Below are positions 11,379-22,785 of a stretch of DNA of 64,000 nucleotides, in pieces (position 1 is the stretch's first letter; each line of letters begins with the position of its first letter). The translations under genes and the position numbers were made by a program. Source of the stretch: Taxillus chinensis. Its lineage: Eukaryota; Streptophyta; Magnoliopsida; Santalales; Loranthaceae. Under the pieces are notes generated by a model, which worked only from the letters and a program-made list of their open reading frames with translations, ran no database searches and was not told where the DNA came from. Where the stretch lies: the NCBI GenBank assembly GCA_023512835.1, contig CM042087.1, forward strand, positions 43,580,017 to 43,644,016, read 5' to 3'.

Positions 11379-11395
11379 CCACGTCACCGAACCGC
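11379..11395 (+). promoter_or_regulatory. Proximal histone type-I element
   Basis: CCACGTCACCGAACCGC is the second copy of the hexamer/octamer composite, 126 bp upstream of the TATA box. It keeps the CCGC end that the distal copy lacks but has A for T in the GATCC part. Confidence 0.75.
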
Positions 11396-11504
11396 ACAGA
11401 TTCAGAATTACATGTCCACCGTTCGATTGGAAGCATCAACGGCCGAATGGCCTCTGTGAATCCGTCTTTGGATCGAGCCCCCATCGCCTCCGCGTGGGTC
11501 TTCT

Positions 11505-11512
11505 TATAAATA
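11505..11512 (+). promoter_or_regulatory. TATA box of histone H4
   Basis: TATAAATA lies 192 bp upstream of the H4 ATG. This leaves a 5' UTR of about 160 bases starting near 11540, an inference from usual TATA spacing. Confidence 0.7.
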
Positions 11513-11583
11513 CCCTCCCTCGACCCCGCATTCCACGCAAACAAACAAAACATTCTCCTTCCCCTGTTCCCTTCCGGCGTTAG

Positions 11584-12015
<432 letters not shown>

Positions 12016-14061
12016 GGTTTCCGAGGTTTGAGCTGCCTTGGTGTGAGCCCGTCGTGAAGATGGATGGATCTCTGAAGCGTTTCTATATTTTTAGTACTTG
12101 TCTAGGGTTTCGGTTTGGTTGGTTTGTGTTCTTGTTGCCACAGTAGCTTGTTTGTAAGAACTTTTCTTCGTGCTTTGGTTGGAATCGATTTTGTTGTTAG
12201 TTAAACCAATCTGTGGTTTTATGGTCTCCAAATGCTCATTGATTGGAATTTTCTGCTTCTGGCTTTTAAGTGAAAGTGAGGACCTCATCATTGTTCATAA
12301 TTATTATTGGCACTGCCATGTCCCTTTGGCAGACTGGCAGGTACTCATTGCTTTATGGTCTTCAAATACTCACATAGATATGTATATCAAAAGTTGAACT
12401 TTTGATTGTTGGGTTTGAAAAGCGAATTCTGATAAATTAGCTTCATGAATTTATGCCTAACAGCCCCGGAATCTATTTTCCACTATCATATTTGGTGGCT
12501 GCATATGTACATTGCAACAATAAACTGTCATCACTAAGGGGAAAAAAAAGCAGGACTATAGTTATGGAGTTCGATCGATGGCGACTTCGCGAAGTTTAAC
12601 TTTTTACTCGCACAATTTGGCACACAGATACGTTTGAAGCCACAAACTTGGAACAGCCAATCAATTCCAATCCTCGATTGTAAGTTAGGCTGTTCCACTA
12701 ATAATATGAACTTAGCTTCCACGGCTTTACCCACCGCAACGCAAGCGCCTTTGCTCCCTTGCTGGAAGGGTTCTCCACGTAGTAAGAAGATTTGCTAATT
12801 TTTCAGTGACAAAGATGACAGTTGTTATATTTTAATTATTGGGTATAGTACTGTTTTTAAAGAAGACATGTTAGTATTTAGATATGGAAGAATAGAATTA
12901 CATTATCTTACTATGTTTTTAAATAAGACATTTCCTTACTATGATTTGGGGATATATGGTTGTTGCGACGTTGTTTTGGATAGATGTGGTGGGTTTTTAT
13001 CTCAAGATTGATTTTAATAAATCACACATTGTTTTTATTGAAAATGTGATCACTGATTTAGATTTGTGCGGTGGTAGAAGAAGAGTGTTGTTAAACCGAA
13101 TCAAGGCTTACTAAGCCCACTCGTACATGCACATGTATAATAATACTATTTGTTTTAGGCTCATCATGTCGGCCATCACACATTTAGGCTGCAGTCTCTT
13201 TTGCGTCATCACAAGTCCACGGGCCCTCTCAGTGTTGAGTCTTTTTTGCTCTCCCTAAATCATGCAGGCTACACTTGATTTGGGTGACTTCATTTGGGCT
13301 ACTCTACTGTTGGACCGAATCAAGGTCCAAGCCCGTGCGCACTTGCACACGTGAGCACACATGTAACAATATTGTCTGACTCATCACATTTGCTTGCAAG
13401 ATTTTAAAATGTGTTGTTATATTTCAGTGCATACACCACATTATAAGCCTTCTAATTATTTTTTCTTTCTTCCAATGTGGGACAAACTTCCCACAAGGAG
13501 AAGCATCGATGATGGGTGCGGACCCACTCTAGGCTGGGTTTGAAAAACATATGGGTCGGGCCTGTATAAGGTTATGGCCGGCGGGCTGACCCGTATTCGT
13601 GCATATTAAGTCTGTTTAAACAGCGACTCACATGCTAAAAATATGTAGCTTAGCTTGTCTCATATTGCGGGCTAACCTACGTACTGGCCTGTTTAACATA
13701 TCTAATTATATGAATAATTTTATGACTTTTTAATTTTTTTTCTTAAATACAAAAATATATTTCTATAAGAAATTTGATGTTAGTGCTTTTTCGCAACATT
13801 AGTGGGATGGAGGCAAGGATCAATGCAGTGGGATGGATTAATGGACAAAAAAGACAATTGAAGTAATTATAAATCAGATAATCTATAATTAATTATGAGG
13901 ATACATAATAATTAAAAATTCATTAAGAACTTGAATCCCTTTAACAAGCACACCAACCACGGTAAAGGATCACTACTTTCGTTCAATTAATGGCTTTTAC
14001 TCCTACAACTAAAATCACAATACCTCACTTTTATCACACTTCAATTCATAATTTAATATTC
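12016..14061. other. H4 3' region, then AT-rich intergenic DNA with diverged repeats
   Basis: About 12016-12300 is probably the H4 3' UTR. Two diverged direct copies of about 80 bp follow, near 13085-13165 and 13310-13388. Each starts with a GTTRRACCGAATCAAGG-like block and ends with CTCATCA, with paired ACATG/ACACGTG blocks between them. A stretch near 13555-13700 (GGCCGGCGGGCTGACCCG, then AT-rich) resembles the hAT-like elements at 18.1 and 35.2 kb. No gene was recognised. Confidence 0.45.
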
Positions 14062-14066
14062 ATATA

Positions 14067-14416
14067 TGTTGGGATTGCAAACACACACGCATGCAAAGAT
14101 CGAAGGAAATAAAAGGATTTACGTGGTTCGGCAAGGTGCCTATGTCCACGGGAGAAGGGAACCGCTTTTACTATTCCTCTCTGGCAAGTCGCCGGAGGAT
14201 AATATACAAAGCTTTCTCTCTTATTGTTTCATAATAAGGCATGGATCTTAATTCCATTTTACAACACATATATAGATTAAATTCTAGCTTTGTCCACCAT
14301 GGCTGCTGCCGTCCAAGACCAAGCTGCCCACCGGAGTTGAAGAAGCTGCAGCACACCAGGTTGGAAGAAGTTGTAGCCGTTGCTCCTTGACTCCCTAATT
14401 GGGAGTGGCTCCCACA
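14067..14416. mobile_element. Solo LTR (350 bp) with 5-bp target duplication
   Basis: The element begins TGTTGGGA and ends TCCCACA, the TG...CA ends and short inverted repeat expected of an LTR. It is flanked by identical ATATA target duplications (14062-14066 and 14417-14421). The block GATTTACGTGGTTCGGCAA (14117-14135) and the following GTGCCTATGTCCACGG are motifs common in plant LTR and TRIM elements. No internal retrotransposon sequence or second LTR is adjacent, so this is a solo LTR left by recombination. Confidence 0.85.
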
Positions 14417-14421
14417 ATATA

Positions 14422-16389
14422 CTCAAAAATAATAATCAATTATATTCAAGTCCACATTTGTAAAAATTATAAGTATTAAGCAAAAATAATTAAACACTTA
14501 ATCCAAGAAACAAATAAAAATAAAGTAACTCAATTTGTTTTGAACATATAAATACTTAATATATAGTTTTTCACTTTCAGTCTTATTTTTTAATACGGTG
14601 TTGTACCTTCACACCATGAACCATATTATTTTTGCATATTTATTATAAAAATATTTTACTATAAACAAGTAATTTGAAATACATTCTAATTTTGAAATTT
14701 ACACTTTCATTCCATGATCAATTATTTGGATTTAAAGTAGAACATTTCACAAATTCCATATGAGAAGATGGTGGACAATCCATAAATAATTAAGCAAACA
14801 ATTGCTTTAATTTATATATCATGAACAAATATTTTAATTTTAAATAATCAAACAACCCTTAAATAATTATATTCAAAATTATAAACAATAGCACTTATCA
14901 AATACCAATAAATAGTTAACAATAAATTAGACATTAACAAAACAAACAATCATGAGACAAGTATTATAAATTTCTTATAATATCAAATAATAACAGTTTA
15001 TTAGACATTAATCGATTAACCATATATATTAATTCGATGCCACAACACAGAAGTACGCAAAAATTAAGGCAACTTGCAAAAAGGGAGTGGATGGGAAAAA
15101 AGAAAGAAGAGAAGATATATTACATGCAAAATCAAGTCGTCACCGTCACAATCATCGTTGCTGCAGTTCTTGACGCCATATTTGTTTGTGTTTGCTGATC
15201 CTACGTGTCGCCCACCTGGTCAGTGGTCACCATTGGTCTTCTCCGTAACTTGCCCCATCTCCCAATAGAGATAACAAGGAAGAAAGAGATGTGTGAGGAA
15301 CCTTACATAATGAACTTGGAGGGGTATTTTAGGTATCTGCAAATTTAATTGCAGCCATTAGAACAGAGTAAATAAAACCCAAGGACTATATATATATGCA
15401 TGCATATAGAGTTGCTCTCTAATTGTTCATTTATCAGCATCACATATTTAAATATGTATAAAGAGCAATCTATGTTTCTAGTATCAGTCCATAAATGACT
15501 CATAGTCATACCATATAGTTTATACTAACATTAGTACGTTACTAATGATAGAAATCTTTTATAAAACAAAAATGATATTCACTACGTAACCAATACAACT
15601 CCGGTAATGGGAGGGCCGCATCAATATCTAGCTAGCAATACCTCTATAAAAATAGGTCAAGTACAATCAAAAAAGCGGAAAAGAAGGAGTACGAGAAAAA
15701 AGAAAAAGATATCCCGTATCATCGTATTCGTATCATCGTATGTGTGTCCGTGCCTGTTAACACATCTGTTAACATGATATGTGGCCCGTGAATGAAGTAC
15801 GCGTCCAAGACCACCTTAAAATATGGTTCTACAAACATTATTTATTGGAATCCGGACGGGGGGGTGGGTGGTGGGAGAGCCCATATGGGCACGCTTTTTC
15901 CAACTTAGATCCTGAATTTCGTAGACCCGTGGCTGTAGCCGGTAGGGAAATCCAATTACAAAATCTCGTGTTTGTATTAATTTTCAAAGGAACCTAGAAT
16001 CTCTCTCGTCACATGGTGGCCAAATGTTTGCAAATATGTCTGTAGGCTTCACAATCGCTGCCCCTAAACGTGCCCGCTACAGATTAGACTGCCCGGTTCC
16101 CATAATTGCATGTAATATACCCGCATGCGGGGCGTGACAGTTAGCACTGACCTCGTTTTTCTCTCCAATGTGTTTGTTCACTGCAGTAGGAAAAAACAAT
16201 TCAGAGTATGAAGAAAGTTCTTAATTAGGTTAGGATTCAAAAAAAGAGTAGAAAGTCCAGCGCAAAATAATATTTAGAGAAAGTAAATTTTGATAATTGC
16301 ATGCAATAGTTGTTTGTTTGTTTATGTTAATTTATGGAAAAAAAAGTATTATTGAAATAAGGCTAATATAATGTATTTATAGAAGTATT
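14422..16389. other. Intergenic AT-rich stretch, nothing recognised
   Basis: No coding region with family resemblance and no paired terminal repeats were found. Short open frames near 15074 and 15779 show no recognisable motif. Confidence 0.5.
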
Positions 16390-16985
16390 AGAGCATCACC
16401 AGTTTATTCACTATAATTTTTAACTAAAGTAATATTTAATTTATTACAGTAATATTTTAGCTAATGATACTCAAATTTTATTTCATTTTTTTTCCCTGAA
16501 TTATTATTTTACCTAATCTACCCTCTTTCTATATTCCCAAATTCTAAAATCCAAGTGGACCGAACGAATGTGGGTGGGGGCCTCCGTCGCGTGCCATCAT
16601 GCGAGCACAAGGGGTGGGGGGACTGTCGCGCGCAAGGTGTGGGGGAACAAACGGCGCGCTTGTTGGGGAGTGAGGAGCGAACGGCGCTGGGGATTTTGGG
16701 GGGGGGGGGGGGGGGGGGAGGGGAACACTGGAGGAGGAGGCGCGCGCAGAGACTGAATGACAATGGAGGGAAAGATGGGATCTGTACTGAAAGGGCTGGG
16801 ACATGTTAAGAATATTTAAAAAATAAGGTGAAGGGCTGACATGGTAGGTTAAGCTAAAGCTATATATATATATATTTACATGTTTTTTTGCTATAGTTAC
16901 TCATATAACTAATGGATTTGAGAGACTTTTAAGCTAAATATTGCTATAATTATTGCTATAGCTTATGTGTTGGAGATTAGTCAAA
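16390..16985. mobile_element. MITE-like element with G-rich core
   Basis: The left end reads GAGCATCACCAGTTTATTCA and the right end TGTGTTGGAGATTAGTC. These resemble the GAGCATCTCCAAC...GTTGGAGATGCTC termini of a common plant MITE type, in degenerate form. The AT-rich arms have partly complementary ACTATAATTTTTAACTAAAG / GCTATAGCAATAATTATAGC-like sequence. The core (about 16555-16765) is GC-rich and holds an uninterrupted G-run at 16698-16718. No target duplication could be fixed. Confidence 0.45.
16698..16718 (+). repeat. Poly-G run (21 G)
   Basis: An uninterrupted G-run in the core of the MITE-like element, followed by further G-rich sequence. Its length is likely unreliable in any assembly. 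Confidence 0.8.
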
Positions 16986-18084
16986 ATGTCCTATGTGTAA
17001 TTGGCCTGTTCAGTTAAAATCTTAAAGAAATGTATCCTTAAAACTTCACATTCAATATGATTTCCATCTTGACTTTTGTTAGTAATGCTTTCTTCTTCCG
17101 TTGAAATTTTTATTTCCCATTTTCTTTGTATTGCCCTCTATAGTTTAGTATACTTATGAAATAAACTTTTTCAATTGAATAAATATGAAAAATATAAAAA
17201 ACCCGATAGAATCTTCCCATATGATATTTTTATTAGATTCACCTCTAACCTCCTAAACCGCTTTCATATTTTTTTATATAAAAAACTCAAAACACTAATA
17301 CAAAATCAAACATAATTTTTAACTCAAATGAATGATTTAATGTTCAAATTAAGGATATTACTATAAGCAAGGCCGGACCTACGGCTAGGAAGACTGGCAA
17401 AGGTAACATACGCTGCGTACCAACAACGATAACTAACTAGTCGAGAGAGTGCCCAAAAAGGAGAGAGAGATAATGGGCCAATGGCAACCAAACGAGTGAC
17501 AGACGACGACAACCAAGGGAGCTTTGCGCCTATGCCACTTTGTTAGAGGACAAAGCCCAAAGGGGTGAAGCTGGAGGAGGAGGCCAGTGAGGGAGGGTTT
17601 GGGACAGGATAGAGAGTCAAAGATGGCTCACAAAAGGTTGCAACTAGCAACTAGGCATGGCCGTTTGGTAAGATGGTCGATCGCCAATTTAGAATCGTAC
17701 AGGGAGAGATGAAGCCCAAATTAAAGCTTGGGTTCTATTGGGTAGGTGACATCATTGGGATAACGTGGCTGTAGATGAAGCCCAAATTAAAGGTTCACTA
17801 GAGGATTGGCTTCATCAAGCTAATGTTAAATTTTAATGATAAAAATTCACTTTTATATAAAATTATATAATTTTTGTTAAAGATGTACATTGGATTCATC
17901 AATTATTTCATCAAATTCTTCTCTCCCCTCCCCTCTCATACTCGGGTGTTGTCTCCCTCTCTCCCCACCCCACCCCATCAGCATCCCCCCTACTCTGGTG
18001 TCCCCCCCTCCCTTGCTGACATCAACCCATCCCCCTCCTCTTGTGCGTCATCTCTCCACCCCACCGATCGTCCCCCTCTCCACT
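16986..18084. other. Intergenic, with a possible hAT-end fragment
   Basis: No gene was seen. AAGGCCGGACCTACGG near 17369 resembles the GGGCCGG-type terminus of plant hAT elements, but no partner end was found. ATGAAGCCCAAATTAAAG occurs twice (about 17708 and 17775). A pyrimidine-rich run of CCC-rich sequence occupies 17920-18080. Confidence 0.35.
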
Positions 18085-18552
18085 AAGGGTGTAAAATGGA
18101 CTTAAGCCCGCGGGCTTGGAGCGGGCCGGGCCGATTAAGGCTCAGTCCATTTAAAACATGGGCTTGTATGGGCTAGCCCGTTTAGGCCTGTCTCGTGCGG
18201 GCTGCAGGCCGGCCCATAGGCTTTTTTATTTTTATTTTTAGTTTTTAATATCTAAATACATTAAAATTTAATGCATATATTATATTATATAACTTTAATT
18301 AAATAATTAAATTTTATATATGAATAATTATAAAATAAAATTAAAATAATATCAGTTATATTAGTTATATTAATAAATTTTAAATTTTTTAAAAATAAAT
18401 ATAAAATAATAAAAATAAATTAATAAAATATGGCCTAGCCTGCGGATTCCTGTAGGCCGAGCCTTAACCAGCCCATTTAAAATGTAAGCTTAAACAGGCT
18501 GACCCATTTAGGCCCGATTCGTTACGGGCCGAGACAGATTGGCCTATTTTAT
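18085..18552. mobile_element. hAT-like non-autonomous element
   Basis: The left end, AAGGGTGTAAAATGG, and the right end, whose reverse complement starts ATAAAATAGGCC, are degenerate forms of the GGTGTAAATGGGCC terminus of a widespread plant hAT group. Both arms are rich in GGGCCGG/GGCCCG words. Flanking TCTCCACT (18077-18084) and ACTCCACT (18553-18560) form an 8-bp target duplication with one mismatch. The AT-rich interior recurs in inverse orientation at about 35330-35500. Confidence 0.65.
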
Positions 18553-19849
18553 ACTCCACTCTCTTCCCACCTCCTGCCCACCAACATCGACCCACTAGCA
18601 TCTACGTGATGAAGGCCGAGAGAAAATGCGAGAGCGTAACGCAACAATAAGCCTTCAAATATGACGAAAAAAAAAACTATAGATCAAAGCTTTATATTTG
18701 ACTTTTGATGATACGTGATGTTTTTTTATTGCATTTCATCAAAATTTGACCTTTAAATGTATGAGATGCCAGTGCTCTTAGAAGTGTGATTGCCGTGGAA
18801 ACCTTTGTTCCCACTCCACGTGGGCATCTGACAACCTTGAGTCTCATGGTAAAACAAATCAATACCCACAACATTTGTAAGGTGGGCATCTGATATTAGC
18901 CTTGAGTCGCGTGGTAAAATAAATCAATAACCACATCATTTATGTTCTAGATTCTTAAAACATTTCATAGACAAAAAAAATTATCAACATCGTGAAAACT
19001 CGATCTTATTTCATTTAATTTTTATTTTTTATAAGTAATTATATTAAAAGAATAAGTGATGCCCACTAATACGGCAATCACCCGTGCCTAGCATTTTAGG
19101 GAGCATCTGTGTGGTGCGTGTCCAAAAAGGGCCATAAAAGTAAATATAAATTATGTCATTCTATATTTGATTAAGCCAAATTATAACTGTCGGGAATAAA
19201 TGTGTAGATTATGATGTATCTAATTTGAATTTTGAAGTAACATACTATGCTTTCAAAACGAATAAATTTATATGCAGTACCCAAATAAAAATTGCATTAT
19301 AATTTTTTTATTTTTTTATCAAAGTCGTTTCGATAAATAAATTTTTAATCAAACATCATTTTTGGTAAAAATAAAAAAAAATTATAATGCAGTACTCATT
19401 TGCTTGTTTTGTCTTTCTCCTTGCGCAATTCCAAACTAAGATTTCAAAAGTCCTGATAATTTAAAATATCATTAAACCGTGTACCAAACTCAGTAATAAA
19501 TATTGTTTTTATCAAATAATATTTTAGGCAAATAATGATCTTGTGATTAACTTATCACTCACAATAGGTATCACAGCTGAGAATTGTTTGATTTTGATAA
19601 TGAAATATCATTAATTATTGTTGTAACTATACACAAGTGGTATTTGAGCGATCAAGTCCCTGTGTTGGTCAAGGAGCAGCCAGCTTGTGCCGATCAAGCT
19701 GTTGATCTGAATGTTAGCACACGATCTGTTGCAGTGTAAGAGGGATGAGAGGGCTACAGTTCGGCACTTGGATTTGTCCAGCAGCGTACTGTAAAGATTT
19801 CCAATCAGCACACGATCTCCATGATCATCGAAGAGCCTAGCATGTACTC
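18553..19849. other. Intergenic with a short tandem duplication
   Basis: No gene was recognised. A tandem duplication with 62-bp offset sits at 18820-18945: GTGGGCATCTGA at 18820 and 18882, each followed by CCTTGAGTC, GGTAAAA and AAATCAATA. The rest is AT-rich. Confidence 0.5.
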
Positions 19850-20161
19850 TAGCTGTTGCCCAGAATTCAAATTATGCGCCTTTCACCCTTTTCCAATACG
19901 TGTAATTGTATCCTAATTGGAGCAAAGGATGTATCCACACCTCTTTCTACCACCACTCCACTCCAGCTTCTCGATGCATATGGTACTGATGCTATTGATA
20001 GCACTGGATTTCGTCGCGTAAAGAGTAGTCTTCAATACTTGTCTTGTCTTTAACTCGTCCTAATATATCTTATGTTGTTAATAAACTCTATCAGTTTATG
20101 CATAAACCCACTGTTTCTCATTGGTCTGCTACCAAAAGCCTTCTCAGATATTCAAAGGGGA

Positions 20162-20200
<39 letters not shown>

Positions 20201-20640
20201 GGGATTCAACAAAAAGAAGAAGACTCTGTTCCGTGTTTAACTACTTACAGTGATTCTGAATGGGCAAGTACGTAGCAAAGATGATCTTCCACTATATCAC
20301 TTTTCTTAGATTCAATCTGCTTTGATGGAGTTAAAAAAAAAAAGAACAAAGGTTGTTGCACATTCCTCCACAGAAGCAGAATATCACGCTCTTGCCAATG
20401 CTGCTTCAGAAACCATGTGGTTGTTCTTTTCCACAAACTTGGATCTCCACTCCAGGAGACACCCTAGCTAGCTTCTTTGTGATAATCTTGGTGCCAACAC
20501 ACTTGAGTTACACACTTCAGATAGACTTACACTTTATGCGAGATTTGGTTTAACTTGGCACTCTTAGAGTCTATCATGTTCACACTACAGACCAACTTGC
20601 AGATATTTTGCAGACTAAAGATTGGTCTTGCTGATGGCAG
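19850..20640 (+). mobile_element. Degenerate Copia retrotransposon fragment (reverse transcriptase end to RNase H)
   Basis: Recognisable in shifting frames: a block ending SSLQYLS, then LTRPNISYVVNKLYQFMHKP, the W-x-A-x-K-x-x-L-R-Y-x-K-G-T block, YSDSEWAS, STEAEYHALANAASE and a final HTTDQLADIL. In this order these are the C-terminal RT and RNase H motifs of plant Ty1/Copia polyproteins. Several frame changes and stops, and a TA microsatellite at 20164-20195 just after the K-G-T motif, show it is long dead. No LTRs were found. Confidence 0.8.
20164..20195 (+). repeat. (TA)n microsatellite inside the Copia fragment
   Basis: About 16 TA units interrupt the reverse-transcriptase reading frame right after its KGT motif. 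Confidence 0.9.
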
Positions 20641-22500
20641 CCAAATCTTGTGGGGAAGAGAAGGATAATTCCATCCCAACGTTAGTGCCAGATCATATAT
20701 AGTAGTATAAATTAGTCCATTAAAATGCTGCATTTTTTTGTCTTATGTTATTGCCAGCAAAAGGATTCAAAATCCATTGTAATTATGTCAGGTGTAACTG
20801 CTTAAATTTCCTAACATAGAATCCTTGATTTTCTTAATTATATGAATCACGCTAATTCTGTCAATAAAAAATGTCTGAATCATTTTCATTAACGGACGGT
20901 CTCTATTTTCTTTTAGACTCCTCCCGATTAACTCATACTAATTTTTGAAAATTAGAGCAAAATTTTAAATTTATATTTTAACAAACTCTTTATGGTTTAA
21001 AAAACCGTTTACACTAAATATTAATAATAGTTCTGTTAATTATTCTTCAAATAATTAATACTAGTTCTGGCTTGTGGATTAAGGAATTCTAACCCTAAAT
21101 GTTAATAGGTCATTATTTTAATTAAAATAAAGCCAAATCTTGAGAAGTAATATTTTAATAAAAATGAAATTAAATAGAATAGTAATATTAAAGTTGTTTG
21201 CGTAAAATAATTCTGTATATTTGTAAAATTCTTCGTATCCAAAGAAAATATATAGAGTTGGTGATGCTTTATACATTCAAATCTGATTAAGTAATCAAGC
21301 TTTTTGGTTAAATTATTGAATCAAATATCAAAAGTTTTCTTTTCGGTTCAACAAATATTTCTATAAATTATTGAATGTGAATAAATACAGTTAAATTTGA
21401 TTACCTAATGTAGCATTTCAACATATTAAAATATTAACAAAAAATTATTAAATATGTATATTGTATATAAATGGTTTAAATGCTTGAACTATATTAATAT
21501 TTAAATAATAAAAATATATATTTAAATGAGTGTAAAATTAAAATATTTAACTGAATGTGTATGATTTTAAAAGTAAATAATTAAAATAGATAAATAAACT
21601 TTTTTTGTGCTAAATTAATTAAATATTAAGTGATTCAAAATATTATGATTTTAAAATAAAAAATTCATTTGTAAGCACACTTTGGGGTAATTCTCGTGCA
21701 CACTTTGGTTTTTTTATTGGCCTAATAAATTAATCACATCCCATTCATAATTTGTTTAAAGTCAATAAGATAATATCATATCGAATGTGCTTAAATTTTA
21801 AAAAAAACTTGTAATTAGCATCCAAAGATCTAGAAATCCATGTAAAAAAGGGCGGTTAATAATAAAAAAATGTTATTCAGGCACACGGGCATCGAGGATT
21901 AACTAATTACGGGTGTGAAAAGGCAGTCCGCCATAAAAAAGGGCATGGCTTTTGTTTTACCCCCGGATAAAATTAAAAAAAAAGGTGAATAAATTGGTAA
22001 AAGATATTTGATGGAATGAGGATCCACGGGCACAGACTTCAAACCCTCTCTGATATTGCGCCACCTTACACGTTCATGCCTAAACTCGTGTGCTGTCGCC
22101 TACCACCATATATCAAGAATAACAGGTTGGGAAATAAGGGTCCCACAACGGAAAAAAATTGATTTACAAATATTTTGTTATCCTAAAGAAAAAAAGATTT
22201 CGATTATATATATATATATAATATATATATATATATTAGAGAGAGAGAGAGTGAGTGAAAAGCGATCATCTACCGTTTCCATAAAGTATTTAAAAGTAAA
22301 AATACGCCGACATTTTAAAATATACGTGTGGTATATATGAATTTGTTTTCTGTTTTTTTTAAGTATAATAATTATTTTTATTACAGAAAAATAAAAAATC
22401 AGAAATAATTACAAATTTTCCATTTAAACAATTGTTAATTGAAAATAATCTTTTTTATTTTTTATTTTCATTTTTATTATCCGGAAATAACAATCAATTC
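20641..22500. other. AT-rich intergenic stretch, nothing recognised
   Basis: There are no family motifs in any frame. A TA/GA microsatellite lies at 22205-22252. Confidence 0.5.
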
Positions 22501-22525
22501 ATGAAAGATGATAGCATGGAATGAA

Positions 22526-22577
22526 TATAAATACACACACATAGGTTCATTGCTCTGTAGGTTCATTCATATAAATA
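22526..22577 (+). promoter_or_regulatory. Duplicated TATA box upstream of PIN
   Basis: TATAAATA followed by CACACAC occurs twice, at 22526-22533 and 22570-22577, 44 bp apart, with GGTTCATT also repeated between them. Both lie 210-260 bp upstream of the PIN ATG; a CTCCTCCTCC/TTCTTC pyrimidine stretch follows at 22612-22640. Either box could set the start site; the assignment is by position only. Confidence 0.5.
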
Positions 22578-22785
22578 CACACACGTAGCTAGGCATGCTA
22601 TCTTAGAAGTATCTCCTCCTCCTCCTCCTTCTTCTTCTTCTGTCTACAGAGCTACAAGCTGATCGTGTGCAGAACATATATATAATTAGCCAAAGGTTAA
22701 ATTACACACCAGTCACTAAATCCCCAACCCCATCGGATCCGGCACAGGGTCGAAGCTGCGTGCGTGAATTTATAGGTGCGTAAAG

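Larger units (their letters stand above)
11225..11477 (+). repeat. 127-bp tandem duplication in the histone H4 promoter
   Basis: Three landmarks recur with exactly 127-bp offset: CCACGTCACCGA (11252 and 11379), TTACAT (11281 and 11408) and ACGGCCG (11312 and 11439). The flanks between them also align (for example CACATAGCGCATTTCGG against CACGAACGCAATTTGG). Each unit therefore carries a complete type-I histone promoter element. Confidence 0.8.

Noticed and set aside
16518..16809. Open frames in the G-rich core of the 16.4-kb element
   Set aside because: They are driven by the G-run and GC-rich composition, on both strands, with no motif.
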